Of a stretch of DNA of 64,000 bases, positions 1 through 12,119 are shown piece by piece. The stretch is taken from the NCBI GenBank assembly GCA_014529385.2, contig CM043964.1:131913420-131977419 (forward strand), read 5' to 3'. The notes below the pieces were generated by a model. That model searched no databases. It was not told the DNA's origin and saw only the letters and a program-made list of their open reading frames with translations. Both the position numbers and the translations under genes were made by a program. Position 1 is the first letter of the stretch; each line of letters starts with the position of its first letter. This DNA comes from Adiantum capillus-veneris. Taxonomy: Eukaryota > Streptophyta > Polypodiopsida > Polypodiales > Pteridaceae.

Positions 1-43
1 AGATTCTGGTGGACTTGCAACCCTAACAATTGAAACCCCCTCA

Positions 44-2165
44 GTGGTAGTGGTTGTGGACTTAGTATCCTTAGCTGTGTTGGACTCTATTATACAGCCC
101 AAAGAAAAAGATCTTGATAAAGAAGTTGCCATAGCTTCTAAGAGTGGGCTAGATGGATACGTTGGAATTGCACACTATTTTAAATTTGGTGTACAATTTA
201 CCCAATTGATCCCAGTTGAGCAATGCAACCTTGCACCAGATGGCTATGAATGCAGACCATTGTCAGATGTGTATGTGAAATATCCCTTGAAGCAATTTGC
301 AGGGCACTCTAGGCCAGTCTCTAGTGCAGCAGACCTGATGTCGTATAACCCAATTACAAAAATGCCTTTACAAAGAGCTGAAGTGCATGGAGACAAGCTA
401 TCAAAATACCACTATTGGATTCTAGTTGGTTAGCATTCCATCATAACGGGTAGAGCTTTTTTGCGTAACAACAACACTAAGTATGCTTTGAGAAAAGAGT
501 TCTACAAATTTAGGACTGCAAGGATAGTGGTAGACGCTCCCAAAGAGGTTGCTGTTTGAATTTCCAAAATGGAGAACATGGAGAGAATAATAGCAATGAA
601 ACACCAGCCTTATGTGGAGGTCTTGAAGCATGGCCGTAGTCAATTGCTTGCATATTCTAAACCAACAAGACCCAAGGTAAGTGTTCCTATCAGTCATCCG
701 AGTTGAGCACCTTAGGATGTAAGTTCCACTTCCCTATGCTTGTTTTTGTTACAAATATGTCTTGAAATAAAATTAATTTTCTTTTCTTTATTTTGAAGGC
801 CTTTGTAAATGTGGCAAACATCGTGTTCAACCATAAATCATTTGCCAACAAAGAAGCACACATGGTCATGTACAATGTTGAAATCTATGATCAGTGGATA
901 AACATCTTGGAGAAGCATCAGACATCAACTGCTCATGGGAGACAACCAAGCATAACAACCTTTAGATGCCTAAATGGTTTAGAAGATAATGATGTCAAGC
1001 TACTACAACACAAAAGCTAACAGATGATAAGATCTACTTAGTGAAGCAACCACATCAAGGAGGCATGCTCGACCTCACTGCATATGCAACGAACTTAAAG
1101 CAGACCAGGGTTTTTGAGCCTCAAATTTTGATGGCATTTAAAGAGATAGATCCATGATCAATACAAGCTACTTCATGGGATGAATGTAAGTCTCATTATA
1201 ACATTACAGATGAGATTTACAAATCTCCCGAGTTGTACACAATGGCTAAATCTCTTACTACAAAAAGGAAAGGAGAAAGAGCCAATTCCTGAGATCACTA
1301 GGGGATATGTGCAGTGAATCCTTGCACAAAATAATGGCACTTCTAGTTTGAAATTCATTTTACCATGGACAATCAAGTGTGTTGGAAAGAATTTGGAAGG
1401 CATTGAGTTTCTCTGCAGTGAGAATATCTCTACAATTTGTGTTGGTGTTTGCATCATAGATACAACACACAAAAGTCTTACATCTAGTGATTGGAGTGCT
1501 ATCCAATTTGGTAAAGTAATTGATGGAGTATGTGGGGTAGCACATCAACCATAAGAGTTTCTAATTGCCGGCTTAGTCAAGTATCAGCATGCTGCTTCCC
1601 TAGAGAAGGCAATTTTTGAAAAAGCTAAATGGTATGAAATGCACGCTCTACGTTTGAGCTCCTTAATGGGATTAGAGACCATCCAAACATGTACTCTTCG
1701 CAAATTAATTTTGGGGTTTGGGCATTTTTCAGTCAAGGAGAGCAGTACACCAACTACTCTAGTATTAAAGAGTCATTGTTGGAGCCAATGCATACTCTCT
1801 GCATCAACGACAATGAGTATGATGCTGTGACCACGACCAAATCCTTTTTTGTGCGTCGTGCAATCAAATGCATCTATCTCAAAGAAGATGATCAAGTAAT
1901 AGACATCTTCTCATTAGGCTATGGGACTAAAGAGGCACTACAACAACAGAGAAAGGTGATATCAGTTGCATGTAGTAGTGATCAAATGATGCAATTGGAA
2001 TCTCTTTGCCATTCCATAGTGGAGGAAGACCTTGATCTTAGAAGTTGGGAAGGTGTGGATAACACAGAGAAAGTCACTGCCAAGGATTCAGAGGAAGAAG
2101 AAATTGAAGAACCATTGGATGCAAGTGTTGAGGCCATTCTAGAAATTCTACAGGAAACAAGTTAA
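44..2165 (+). pseudogene. Decayed spliced gene, methyltransferase-like C-terminal part
   Basis: A single reading frame runs from 44 to the exon end at 676, broken by stops near 431 and 557. It resumes in phase after an intron at 799 and stops at 1020. Open pieces in shifting frames follow at 1348-1554 and 1689-2165. The last piece (158 aa) contains a hydrophobic strand followed by DIFSLGYGTKEAL, then a second strand KVISVAC. This resembles motif I of SAM-dependent DNA methyltransferases (D-x-F-x-G-x-G-x-x-x-x-A), and an acidic tail follows. The N-terminal 200 residues match nothing I recognise. Stops and frame changes make it a pseudogene or a gene with several unrecognised introns. The window starts inside it. 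The methyltransferase reading is tentative: only one motif is visible and the catalytic motif IV was not found. Confidence 0.45.
677..798 (+). other. Spliceosomal intron
   Basis: The donor is CCCAAG|GTAAGTGT at 676/677 and the acceptor is TTTATTTTGAAG|GCC at 798/799. The intron is 122 bp and T-rich before the acceptor. Removing it joins the two flanking reading frames in phase 0, which is why I read this as a true intron and not chance. Confidence 0.7.
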
Positions 2166-2470
2166 GCTAGCCACCCATGATGCTACATTACTGATATTTA
2201 GATTATTATTGTTGTCATTTTATTTTATTTATCCCATCTCAAATCTGCCCATGATGTTAAAAACATTGATGTTTGGTTCATTATTTTTCTCAATTTATTT
2301 TCTTTGAAAAAATGTGAACTTGTGAGTTTGAGTTTTTCCACAATAAATGAAATAGACTTAAGTGTATGATATTATATGGACATGTTGTGGTAAATAAAAT
2401 TCTACATATATATATGGTCATAAGATATATTATGTAATACTTTATAGTTAAGTGATCATATGAGGTTTGG
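2166..2470. other. AT-rich spacer
   Basis: Follows the decayed gene. It has short AT-rich runs, including a TA-rich stretch near 2405, and no open frame or recognisable element. Confidence 0.5.
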
Positions 2471-2474
2471 GAAG

Positions 2475-3080
2475 AACACCCTATGACTTGAGGATTATAG
2501 AGTTCTTTGTAGACATGACACCCTATGGTCCTAGGGCCATAGAATCCCCCAAAAGAAAATGGGATACCCTACAACCTTACAGACGTAGGGTGATTACACC
2601 TAGTCTCTAAAAGGGCACATAAGCATCTGGGTTACTCTATAGCCTTAGGTCCATAGGGTGTCAACATAGAATCCCCCAAAAGCATTTGGCCTACCCTACA
2701 ATCTTACGGATATAGGGTGATTACATAAAGTCTTTAAAAGGGCACATAAGCATTTGAGCTAGTCTACAACCTTAAGGCCATAGGGTGTCAACATAGAATC
2801 CCCCAAAAGCATTTGGGCTACCCTACAATCTTATGGATATAGGGTGATTACATAAAGTCTCTAAAAGGGCACATAAGTATTTGGGCTATTCTAGAAGGAA
2901 ACATAAGTTATCCAAGAGAATTTGGGATACCCTAAGGCCTTAGGGCCATAGGGTGGTGACATAGAATCTCCACTGGGGCACTTAAACCACCCCATGGATG
3001 CAAATCACTTAACTCTCTATGGACACATCTTATAAAATATCACATGACACCCTATGGCCTTTAGACCATAGGTTGGTTAT
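2475..3080. repeat. Palindrome satellite, block 1
   Basis: Repeated units carry the half-palindrome CACCCTATGGCCCT and its reverse complement, fused or nearly fused. Here the unit is longer (about 130 bp) and includes AGAATCCCCCAAAAGCATTT and GGGCACATAAGCATTTG words. Copies of the palindrome core are near 2519, 2632, 2763, 2929 and 3047. Copies are 70-90% alike by eye and none is coding. Confidence 0.8.
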
Positions 3081-3755
3081 TCTAAGTCACCTAAAGACTC
3101 TATAAGTGTTTCAAAAACATTTTTCTTTGGCCTTACTATATGGTGTCCATATACATTAGGGACATATATTTCTTATCTTGTGATTAAGGTTTAATATTCT
3201 ATTGAGAATGAAATAAGCTAGAAAAAACTAAAAAGTATTTAGTCCTCAAAATTCCAAAATGAGAGTTTGAACAATTGATGTATGATCATTTTTTGTTGGG
3301 TGTAAGTTCTTCAATTGTGAATTGAGGGTGTAAGCGTTTGAAATAATTATCTTTGTATTGCAACTAACTAGATTAAACATATATTCAACATTTTTTGTAA
3401 ATGCCAATTATTTGCTTAGATAGTAAACATCGAGTATCAAAGTGCAATGGTTATTGAAGCATTTGTCCTTCGGAATATGTGAAGATATAGTTCTTTAATT
3501 GTAACAAGATTTTATTCAAAGATATAAAGTGCGAGTATTTTGTTCCAAACTATGATTTTGTTTTTCTTCTAGACCACCTACAATTATTTTAATGTGTATA
3601 TACACTTGGATTTTTTCATGACTATTTTATTATGAAAACTTTTAATGTTTATTCATCCTTGAATATTATGTTAAAAAGTATATCACCTATATAAATGGTA
3701 TTTAAGATCACTAAAACAACTTGACTTTAAGATCCATTTATGAATGTACCATGGA
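3081..3755. other. AT-rich spacer between satellite blocks
   Basis: AT-rich sequence with no palindrome cores and no reading frame of interest. It separates the sparse satellite block from the dense one. Confidence 0.5.
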
Positions 3756-5035
3756 TGCCTTGGCCACCCTATGTCCCTTGGGCCATAGGATACGAACTTA
3801 GAGCATATAGTGTTTCTTACTAGCATTGAAGACACCGTTTGGCCCTTGGGTCATACGCCAACTTAGAGCATGGAGGATTTCCTTTTAGCATAGAAGCATA
3901 GAGGGCACCTTGTGGCCCTAGGGCCATAGGGTGCTAACATAAAGCATGTAGAATTTCTTGCTAACATGAAAGGTACCCTATGGCCCCAAGAGTGCCAACA
4001 AAGATCATATAGGGTCTCTTAGTAGCATAGAGAGAACTCTATGACCCTAGTGACATAGGGCACTAACATAGAGTCTATGAAGAGGCACGTAAGTCACTCA
4101 ATGTCCATAGGGTACAATTATAGAGTCTCTAAAGGGGCACTTAGGTCACTCAATGATGTTGGGGCCATAAAGTATTCTATATGTATGCAGTAAGGAATTC
4201 TCTTCAAGGACACCTTGGCCACCCTATGGCCTTATGTCCCCCTATGGCTTTAGGGAAATAGGGTCTCAACATAGACAATAGATGGTTTCTTACAATAGCA
4301 CCCTATGGCCCTAGGGCCACAGGGTTCCAACATAGAGAATATGGTGTTTCTTAGTAGCATATAGGGCACCCTAGGGCCATAGGGTGTGAACACAGAGCAC
4401 ACAAGGTTTCTTCCTAGAATAGACAACACCTTGTGGTACTAGCACCATAGGGTGCAAACATGAAACATTAGTGGTTTATATTAGCCTTGAGGGCACCTTG
4501 TGTCCCTAGGGCCATAGGGTGCCAACATAAAGCATATTGAGGTTCTTATTAGCATAGAATGACCCTATGGCCCTGGGGCAATAGGGTGCCTATATAGAGC
4601 ATGGGAGGCTACCTTGTGACCCTAGGGTTATAGGGTGCTAGCATTAGGCATAGAGGGTTTGCTAGCATAGAGGACACCATGTGGCCCTAGGACCATAGGA
4701 TGTCAGCATAGCCCATGTACGATTTCTCTTTTACCATAGAAGACATCTTATGGATCTAGGGTCATAAGATGCCAACATAGTGCATAAATGGCTTCTTATA
4801 AGTATACACATAAACATAGTGTATAGAGGGAATTTTACTAGCATAAAGGCTGCCCTATGGCCTTGGGGCCATAGGGTGCCAACATAGAGCATGAATTGGT
4901 TTTTGTATATGCAGTAGAGAATTCTCTCTCACATGACACCTTGGTCACCATCTCGCCCTTGGACCATATGATAGTAGCATAGAGGACGCCCCAGGGTTTC
5001 CTTCTAGCCCTAGGGCCATAGAGTGCCAACAGTTT
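3756..5035. repeat. Palindrome satellite, block 2 (dense)
   Basis: Units of about 65-75 bp. Each has a CACCCTATGGCCCT/AGGGCCATAGGGTG palindrome, then CCAACATAGAGCAT, then AGGGTTTCTTACTAGCATAGAGG. Cores lie near 3765, 3832, 3909, 4030, 4299, 4368, 4430, 4493, 4560, 4612, 4675, 4745, 4851 and 5000. The consensus palindrome is 28 bp and perfect; most copies carry one to five changes, many of which break the symmetry. Frames on either strand here are accidental. Confidence 0.85.
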
Positions 5036-5143
5036 TTTTCAAATTTGAAATAGTTATGCCCTTCTTTATATATATTTCTGTAAGTTTCAAGAACTTTAAA
5101 TACCCTTATGTTGAACTCACATGATAGGTTACATTTTTATCAG

Positions 5144-6498
5144 GTGACCTCCCCGGGATCATTGGTATAGAGGATGCTCATGAAATTGACCCTACTGAGA
5201 AAGATTCTATCAATCTCCATGTCAACCAAAGAGTTTCTGAAGAAGATGACAAGAATCTACAAGTTTTTGAAGGTCAACTGCTACAATGACTAGAGATACA
5301 TTTAAAGAGGAATCCAGTGGAAGAAGACAGTGAAAGTTCCAGAACATGTGCAAGGCAAGAAGAAGAATCCAATGAAAATATTTTGGTAGCCCAAGATTTG
5401 GGAATTGGATTGCATGGCACTACAATGGAAGTAGAAGGCAATGCAAGTTCCAGAACATGTGCAAAGCCAGAAGGAGAATCCAACACAAATATTTTAGCAC
5501 CCCAGAATTTGGAAATTGAAGTGCATGGTGAATCAGACCTTCCATCCACCAACAAACCAATGCTGACTATAATAGTGAGCTTGTGTGGATTGTTCCTGAG
5601 GAGATGCTGGCAAAAGTCCAAGAAAATGAAGAGCTTAAAGTTTGGACATGAGCATATTGTTCTTCGTCCAGGATGCATTGAGTTTTTAAAGGCTCTACTT
5701 AGCAATTTCAATGTAGGGATATGGTCAGCTGCTAATGACATGCATGTTGTGGACATCATCAAGATTTTAGAAAAGGCAGGTAAAGAAAAATTTCCATTCT
5801 TTATGATCTGGGGGCAAAGCCAATATTAACCACGCGTAGAATCAAGGATCACTCGCTTAGATAATCTAGGAGTAGAAGCTTTTTTCAAACCGTTGGCTAT
5901 TGCATCATCAAAATTTGGGCTTGATGCAAGAAGATTGCTTTTTGTAGATGATGAACCATTAAAGGATGCGTGAATCCTGCATCAAATTGTATTTTTCCAC
6001 CATTGTTTAATGTTGATGATGAGGAGGACAATATCCTCATTGGGGAGCTGCTACCATATATCAAAGCTCTCAATCATGTTAAAGACATTTGCACAGTTAC
6101 AGGGTCTCATTTATATGGACAAGCACCTATTGCTCAAGGTCATGAACTTTATAACCATATACACAAGGTTGTTGCAGAGTGGGAGGAGGGAAATCTAATT
6201 TTTCTAGGAAAAACCTACTCCACGGGAAGGCTACCAGAAGTTTCTCTTCCTCTTCACAATGAGAAAGTTGCAAAATCTAGCACTAGTGGAATGTCCACTT
6301 GAAGTCAAGACAAGAAACTTTCAACACGTGATCGAGAAAAAGTAAGGGTCTTAAAGAATATCAAATCGTTATCAGCCTTGAAAGGTACCGAAGCAATCAT
6401 GCTTGCCCAAAAATTGGGATACACGGAGCCTGTGATCAAAGTACATGAAGCCAGGAATTATATAAAGCATCTAGAAATTCAGTATGATCTCAAATAGC
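5144..6498 (+). pseudogene. FCP1/NLI-interacting-factor-like phosphatase, catalytically dead
   Basis: Coding sequence starts after a good acceptor (TTTTTATCAG, 5132-5143). A variable N-terminal part holds two copies of a 37-residue repeat (period 111 bp, from about 5335 and 5446; shared SSRTCA...NI...GxxxHG). An FCP1-homology domain follows from about 5560 to 6110. It shows RPGCIEFLKALL, GIWSAAN, LLFVDDEP and NPASNCIFPP, the usual order in this family. The DxDx(T/V) nucleophile motif reads IVSLCGL, so both aspartates are gone. In-frame stops occur near 5287, 5827, 5970 and 6299; coding likeness continues to about 6497 (DREKVRVLKNIKSL). Family members dephosphorylate proteins such as the RNA polymerase II CTD. 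This copy cannot be catalytic as it stands. Confidence 0.65.
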
Positions 6499-6789
6499 CC
6501 TATATCAAGAAATGATGGAGCAATGTTTTGTAACATTTTGTCATTTACAAAGATATTTATGTACTCAGAGACTTTGTTAGAGTGCTTAGGGTTTCAAGAT
6601 ATATAAAGATGTAAATGATTAATAGTTTTTTAGTTGGTCTTTCAATACTATAAGTAACTTTTGAGTTTCGTGTTCCAAATGCTCTTTTTTTAAAAAGGTT
6701 TTATAGTTGTTTGCTTTGAAATTTGAGTTCATTGTGCCATCAAGGACAATCTACATGCCCATAAGGTCAAATCTTCCTCTATGACATTG

Positions 6790-6925
6790 GGAGAATTGCA
6801 CTTTATGGTCTCAACACCCTATGACTCTAAGGCCATAGGGTCATAGTTTGGCATGTGTTCTTGCATAAGACTTACTAAGTGTAACCACAAATTAGCACCC
6901 TATGTCCCTAAGGTCTTCAACACAC
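6790..6925. repeat. Palindrome satellite, short block 3
   Basis: Two to three degenerate copies of the same core (ACCCTATGACTCTAAGGCC.. near 6815 and CACCCTATGTCCCTAAGG near 6896), between the two FCP1-like genes. Confidence 0.6.
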
Positions 6926-6974
6926 TTAAGATCTCTATATTAACTTTTTTTTAAATCATTTCAAGGCTTCTAAG

Positions 6975-7745
6975 AATAAATGTTTTGCTATTAGATTACC
7001 ACAAAATAGAGGAGCTCCCTTTCATATATTACATCAAATGTCACATTCAAACCAAGAGCAATGGTTTCATTATCTACCAGCATCTTTTAAACAGGAGAAA
7101 ATAACTCTTATCTTGGATTTAGATGGTGTGCTTCTTGCAACATTTGAGCTTCAATCAAGGCCAACCTAGACCAAGTACATGTGCATTGTAGAAGATAACA
7201 ATGAGGTGTATGCGGTGCGTCCAGATGCAGAGTATTTCTTAAGATTTTTCTTTGAGTTCTTTGAGGTTTGGATTTGGAGCTACCATCGTTTACAAAAAGC
7301 TCAACACATAGTCAAGACCTGTTTTCTTACACAAAGTCACAAATTCAAGATGATTATGGATAACAGGTGCTGCCAAAATTCAAATTTCATGATCGGTTAC
7401 AAAAGATCCTATCACAAAAATCTTTCGACCATATGGAAGCTATTTGATTATTTAGATGGGGGCAACACTATAATATTTGATGATAGTCCATGCCGAGTGA
7501 TGTGGAATATGCAAGGAACTTATATGATTTTTCCAAAGTATTGGAACCAACCTACTCAATTGCTTCTAAGTTTTTTAAAAGATGAAATTGTTCCATGGTT
7601 ATGTGGATGGTTGTATGCTAAAGACAAGAGAGACTATACCATAAGAAATTTTGTAATGTTTCATCCTGATCGTGAGACTCACTATGTAATGCAATGTTAT
7701 ATGTCTCAAAGGACTCAAAATCTCAAGAGAAGGAGGCCACCTTAA
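6975..7745 (+). CDS. FCP1/NLI-interacting-factor-like phosphatase, motifs intact
   Basis: The frame is open from about 6975 with one TAG near 7170; the longest uninterrupted part is 7179-7745 (188 aa). At about 7108-7134 it reads LILDLDGVLLAT, the DxDxx nucleophile motif of HAD-type FCP1 phosphatases. VRPDAEYFLRFFFEFF and VWIWSYHR follow, then KNLSTIWKLF, and NTIIFDDSPCR, the second acidic motif. The order and spacing (about 110 residues between acidic motifs) fit an FCP1-homology domain of 170-190 residues. The single stop lies just after DLDGV, where some members have an intron, so the gene may be spliced or newly broken. It lies 0.5 kb after the inactive copy and is flanked by the same palindrome satellite. 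Substrate unknown. Confidence 0.6.
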
Positions 7746-8459
7746 GTGTACTAGCTAAGTATTCTAAATAGCATCTACCAAGTATTTGGCATTGTGTACT
7801 TTTCAAATTTTAAACTTGATGAAAAGTTGTGGGATAGCGTGAAAAATCTTTAAACTATTTATTTAATGAAGTTCATCCTATTGTGAGGAGACTTATCTCA
7901 TTCAAGTTCTTTGGTTTCATTGTTTGATGCTTCTATGGTATTGTTAACTTTTTCTTCTTAGTAATTGTCTTTATTAAGTGATGCAAACAATCAGAATGTT
8001 CTTGACATTTGGTAGTGTTACAAAATGGTGTTTTTGAACACCCTCAATCTTGGAGATATCATACTCTTTCTAGTTAGTACTTTGTTGTACATGCGATGAA
8101 GTCCATCATTTTTATGAAACTGTCAAGTTGTTGGTGGTAATCTTTGTGTCTATACTCTATACTATTTTGACATAATCAATGTATACAATTCGTATTATTC
8201 ACATCAAATGGTGTTTTTAAACACCTCCTTTTTTTGAGACACCTTCTCTAAAACCTTTGAATGAAGTTTTAAAGCATGTACTTGATGTAAAAAATCTTCA
8301 ACTTAACATAGATTCTTTGGCACAAACTTATATTAAGAGTTATTATATTGTAGTTTTATGTTAAGAAACAAATTCAAAGTTAGAATTATGATATTTTATC
8401 TGAGTAAGTGCCTCATTTAACTTTGTATAGTTAAATAAAATACCAAATGAAATTATAGG
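7746..8459. other. AT-rich spacer
   Basis: Nothing recognised. It is AT-rich, with two similar phrases (AAATGGTGTTTTTGAACACC near 8025 and AAATGGTGTTTTTAAACACC near 8207) that may be a short old duplication. Confidence 0.4.
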
Positions 8460-8800
8460 TGCAATAGATGACATCTTATGGTCTTAGGGCCATAGGATAC
8501 TCTATAATATTGTTTAGATTTTTTAATTTTTTTGTGAACATAGAGCATAGAGGGTTTTTCTCACTACCATAGAGGATATTCTATGGCTTTGGGGCCACAT
8601 GGTCTCAATATTGATTGTAGAGGATTTCTTACTAGCATAGAGGGTACCTTGTGGTCCTAGGTCCATAGGGTGCAGACACAAAGTATAGAGGATTTCTTAC
8701 CAGCATAGAGGGCACCCTATGGTCGAAGGCCATATGGTGACAACTTATAGAATAAAGGGTTTCTAACTAGCATACGAGGCACACCTTGTGCACCTATCCT
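8460..8800. repeat. Palindrome satellite, block 4
   Basis: Four or so units of the same family (cores near 8470, 8580, 8648, 8714) with the AGAGGGTTTCTTACTAGCATAGAGG linker. It passes directly into the CCACCACTTGTCC satellite. Confidence 0.75.
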
Positions 8801-10565
8801 ATCTCTATTGTTTAAAGGTCAAAATGTGAATGGAGTGTAGCTACTTTGTTTAGTACCATGGATAGTTTGGGGTAGAGGTCCACCACTTGTTGAGCATGCT
8901 ATCCATTGTGTTATGGAGGTTTTATCCCTAGGTGGTTTGCAGGTCCACCACCTGTCAAAGCTAGCTCTATTGAAAATTACTACCTCTATTGTTTGAAGGT
9001 CAATGTGCGAATGGAGTGTAGCTACTAGGCTTACTACCATGGATGGTATGGGGCAAAGGTCCACAATATTTCCAACCTACTATCCATTGTGTTATGGAGG
9101 TTTTAGCTTAGGTTGGTCTGAAGGTCCACCACCTGTTCAAGCTAGATCTATTGAGCAAAGCTATCTCTATTGTCTCAAAGTCAATGTGTGAATGGGATGT
9201 AACTACTTTGTTTACTACCATGGATGGTTTGGGGAAAAGGTCCACCACCCTTCCACCCTACTACCCATTGTTTTATGGAGGTTTTAGCCCAGGATTGTTT
9301 GAAGGTCCAACACATGTTCAAGCTAGCTCCATTTAAAGAAATTATCTCTATTGTTTCAAAGTCAATGTGTGAATGGAGTGTAGCTACTTTGTTATAGAGC
9401 TACAAGATTCACCACTTATCCCACCCAAATATCCATTCTAGCATAGAGAGTTACAAGGTCCACAATGTAAGCTATGCATAGAGAATTGATGCAAAGTCCA
9501 CCACTTGTTCAAACATAAGCTCTATTGAATCATAGAGATCCACAAGGTCCACCACTTTCCCAACCCTAAGCTCTATTGAGCGATAGAGATCCACAAGGCC
9601 CACCACTTGTCCAAGCTAATCTTCATTACATCATATAGAGCCATAAGGTCCAACCAAAGCACACAGAGCCAGAATGTCCACAATCTAAGGTATGCATGGA
9701 AAATTTATCCAAGGTCCATCACTTCTTCAAGCTAAGCTCCATTGAAGCATTGAGCGTCACTTCGTTAAAGAATAGAGAGCCATAATGTCCAGCACCTATT
9801 CAAGATAATCTCTCTTGAAGCATTGAGTGATAGAAGGTCCACAATTCAAGCTAAGCATGGAGAAATGATGGAGCGGCTATCACTTGTTCAAGCTTAAGCT
9901 AATTCAAGCATAGAGAGCCACAAGGTCTACCACTTGTCCAACCTAATGTCCATTGTATCATAAATATTTATAAGGTCCATAATTTAATATATGCATGGAG
10001 AACTGATGCAAGGTCCACCATTTATCTAAGCCTAAGCTCTATTGAAGCATAGAGATTCATAAGGTTCACCACATGTTTAAGATATGATTTATTCTAGCAT
10101 AGAGACCCACTCTATTGTAGAATATAGAGCCAGAAGGTCAACCACTTGTCCAATCTAAGATCCATTGAAGCATAGAGAGCCACAAGGTCCACAAAGGCTA
10201 ATTTAGGCATGAATAATGGATGCAAGGTGAAGCCAAACTCTATCATTGAAGCAAAAAGAGTGACAATCTCTGAAACTTCTCCAAGCTAAACTCTATTATT
10301 GACACACAGATAGCCACAAGGTCCACCACTTGTCCAATCTAAGATTCATTAAAATATAGAAAACCACAAGGTCTGCAATCTAATCTAGGCATGGGGAATT
10401 GATGCAAGGTCCACCACTTGTCTAATCTACACTCCATTGGAGCATAGAGAGCCACAAGGATCATAGTCTAAGCTAAGCATGGAGAATTGATGCAAGGTCC
10501 ACCACATGTACAACCTATCATCAGCTATTATATCTAGCAGGATGGCTTGCTTGGTTTCTAGATCC
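8801..10565. repeat. Satellite of the CCACCACTTGTCC family, irregular part
   Basis: The first 550 bp repeat a ~170-bp unit (AAGGTCAATGTGTGAATGG, GTGTAGCTACTTTGTT, ACCATGGATGGTTTGGGG, GTCCACCACCTGTTC). From about 9400 a shorter 50-70 bp unit takes over: CACAAGGTCCACCACTTGTC, CAACCTAAGCTCCATTGAAG, CATAGAGAGC. Both carry the same CCACCACTTGTCC word. Weak open frames (8819-9064 minus, 9003-9336 plus) are accidental. Confidence 0.8.
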
Positions 10566-11470
10566 ACCACTTGTCCGACCTAAATTAAAAGTTTCCTGCT
10601 TGGATTTAAATTTTCCCGCTTGGATTCAAAATTCAAAATTTATCGCTTAAATTAAAAAATTTATACTTGAGGGAGATGTTATAGCCTCAATCTATAACCT
10701 TCTTTATACTGAGAACCTATCTTATTTCATCCCAATAGTAGGTAAAATTTTGTCATTTCATGTATTACTCTCCTAGTTTCAACTATCATCTTCATTAGAA
10801 ACCTCAGTAATCTATGTTACCTTTGCTGAGAGAAATTAAACAAGGAATCACATTTACAGAGGTGTTGGATAGAAAGCAGCAAAATACCAAAGAAAGCAAC
10901 TTCACTGGAAGACACAAGTAAGTCAACTACTGAAATTTACATGCTTATGTACAATCTTGTTTTTTATGTGTATGTATATGTGTCATGTATCCATACTACG
11001 TCATGTACAAGCATATGTATTTGTATGTTATGTATGTATATCACCATGAGATAATATACATTTCTACCACGCATATACATAAACATATGTACCTACAAAC
11101 ATAGGCAAAGCGAACACACTACCTGTCATATTCACAACATGCATACACTACATAAATATTTATTATCGATGGATGCACCTATAGAAGTAGGATAAATAGA
11201 GTAAGAATTAGAAATTTGGAATCTGTGTATATATAAGTGTAAGAGAGATAGAGTATCTATGTAAATATGTGTGATTTGATGTGTATGTGGGTCTTTATGG
11301 GAGGAAGGAAGGTGAAAAGTGTGAAGGAAAGGAGTTTTCATCATGTTTATGTGTGGGTTGTGCGTGTGTGCAAAACATCCATGAATATGTGTGTGTAAGA
11401 AGGCAGTACAGAGAAAGAGAACCGTTTTGGTTTCTTGGAGAGCAAAACATAAAGACAAAAACCTGATGTA
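10566..11470. other. Spacer, no gene
   Basis: AT-rich, then rich in CATGTATGTATAT-like words (10940-11110). I see no gene or element end. Confidence 0.4.
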
Positions 11471-11474
11471 GACG

Positions 11475-11480
11475 GAGAGT

Positions 11481-11523
<43 letters not shown>
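11475..11523 (+). repeat. (GA)n microsatellite
   Basis: Near-pure GA tract of about 49 bp, followed by GGGAGATG. The serine/leucine-rich frame on the minus strand across it is an artefact. Confidence 0.95.
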
Positions 11524-11526
<3 letters not shown>

Positions 11527-12119
11527 TGAAATGCACCTTTTCAAACGCTTTCAATTTACATAGTAAAAGAATCTGTTGTCTGTGATGTCAAAGCCTTGAG
11601 TGTGATTGCCTTTGTCGTGCTGTTCACGCTCTGTTTTTCACATGATCTGGTCCTTGTATGGGCGCAAGCCAAAAGTCCCTCTTTTGAATGCGATGTTGCT
11701 CCTATCGTGTTGTGCACAACCTGTTTTAGCAAGCAAGAAACCTCTTGTTGAACCACCCTATTCCACTTTCTCAATTGTGATCTAGCTTAGATAAGCTATG
11801 TATCTCAAACCTAGTCTTTCCTTACTTCACAAATCACCAAGGAAAATCAACACTATTTTGGAAAATGACTCTATTTTGGAGCTCTAAACTCAAAATTGAG
11901 ACCAACATTGACCATATCCACAACATGCCTAAACTATGCTCAAAGCTATTCTCGTCATAGCAAGCTGGGGAGTTTTTGTTTCAAATTTCACCAACTGTCA
12001 AATCTTGCTTATCAAGAGAAGCAATGGCTACGTCGTGCAATAATTTACCTTAGACCTTGCCCCAAATCTTGAGTCCACCACAATTCCAAGCCATAATATA
12101 ATATAGCAAGGTGTCTTCT

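Noticed and set aside
2475-8800. Regularly spaced palindromic repeats resembling a CRISPR array
   Set aside because: The linkers are themselves repeats, not unique spacers, no cas genes exist, and the context is plant nuclear DNA. It is a satellite.
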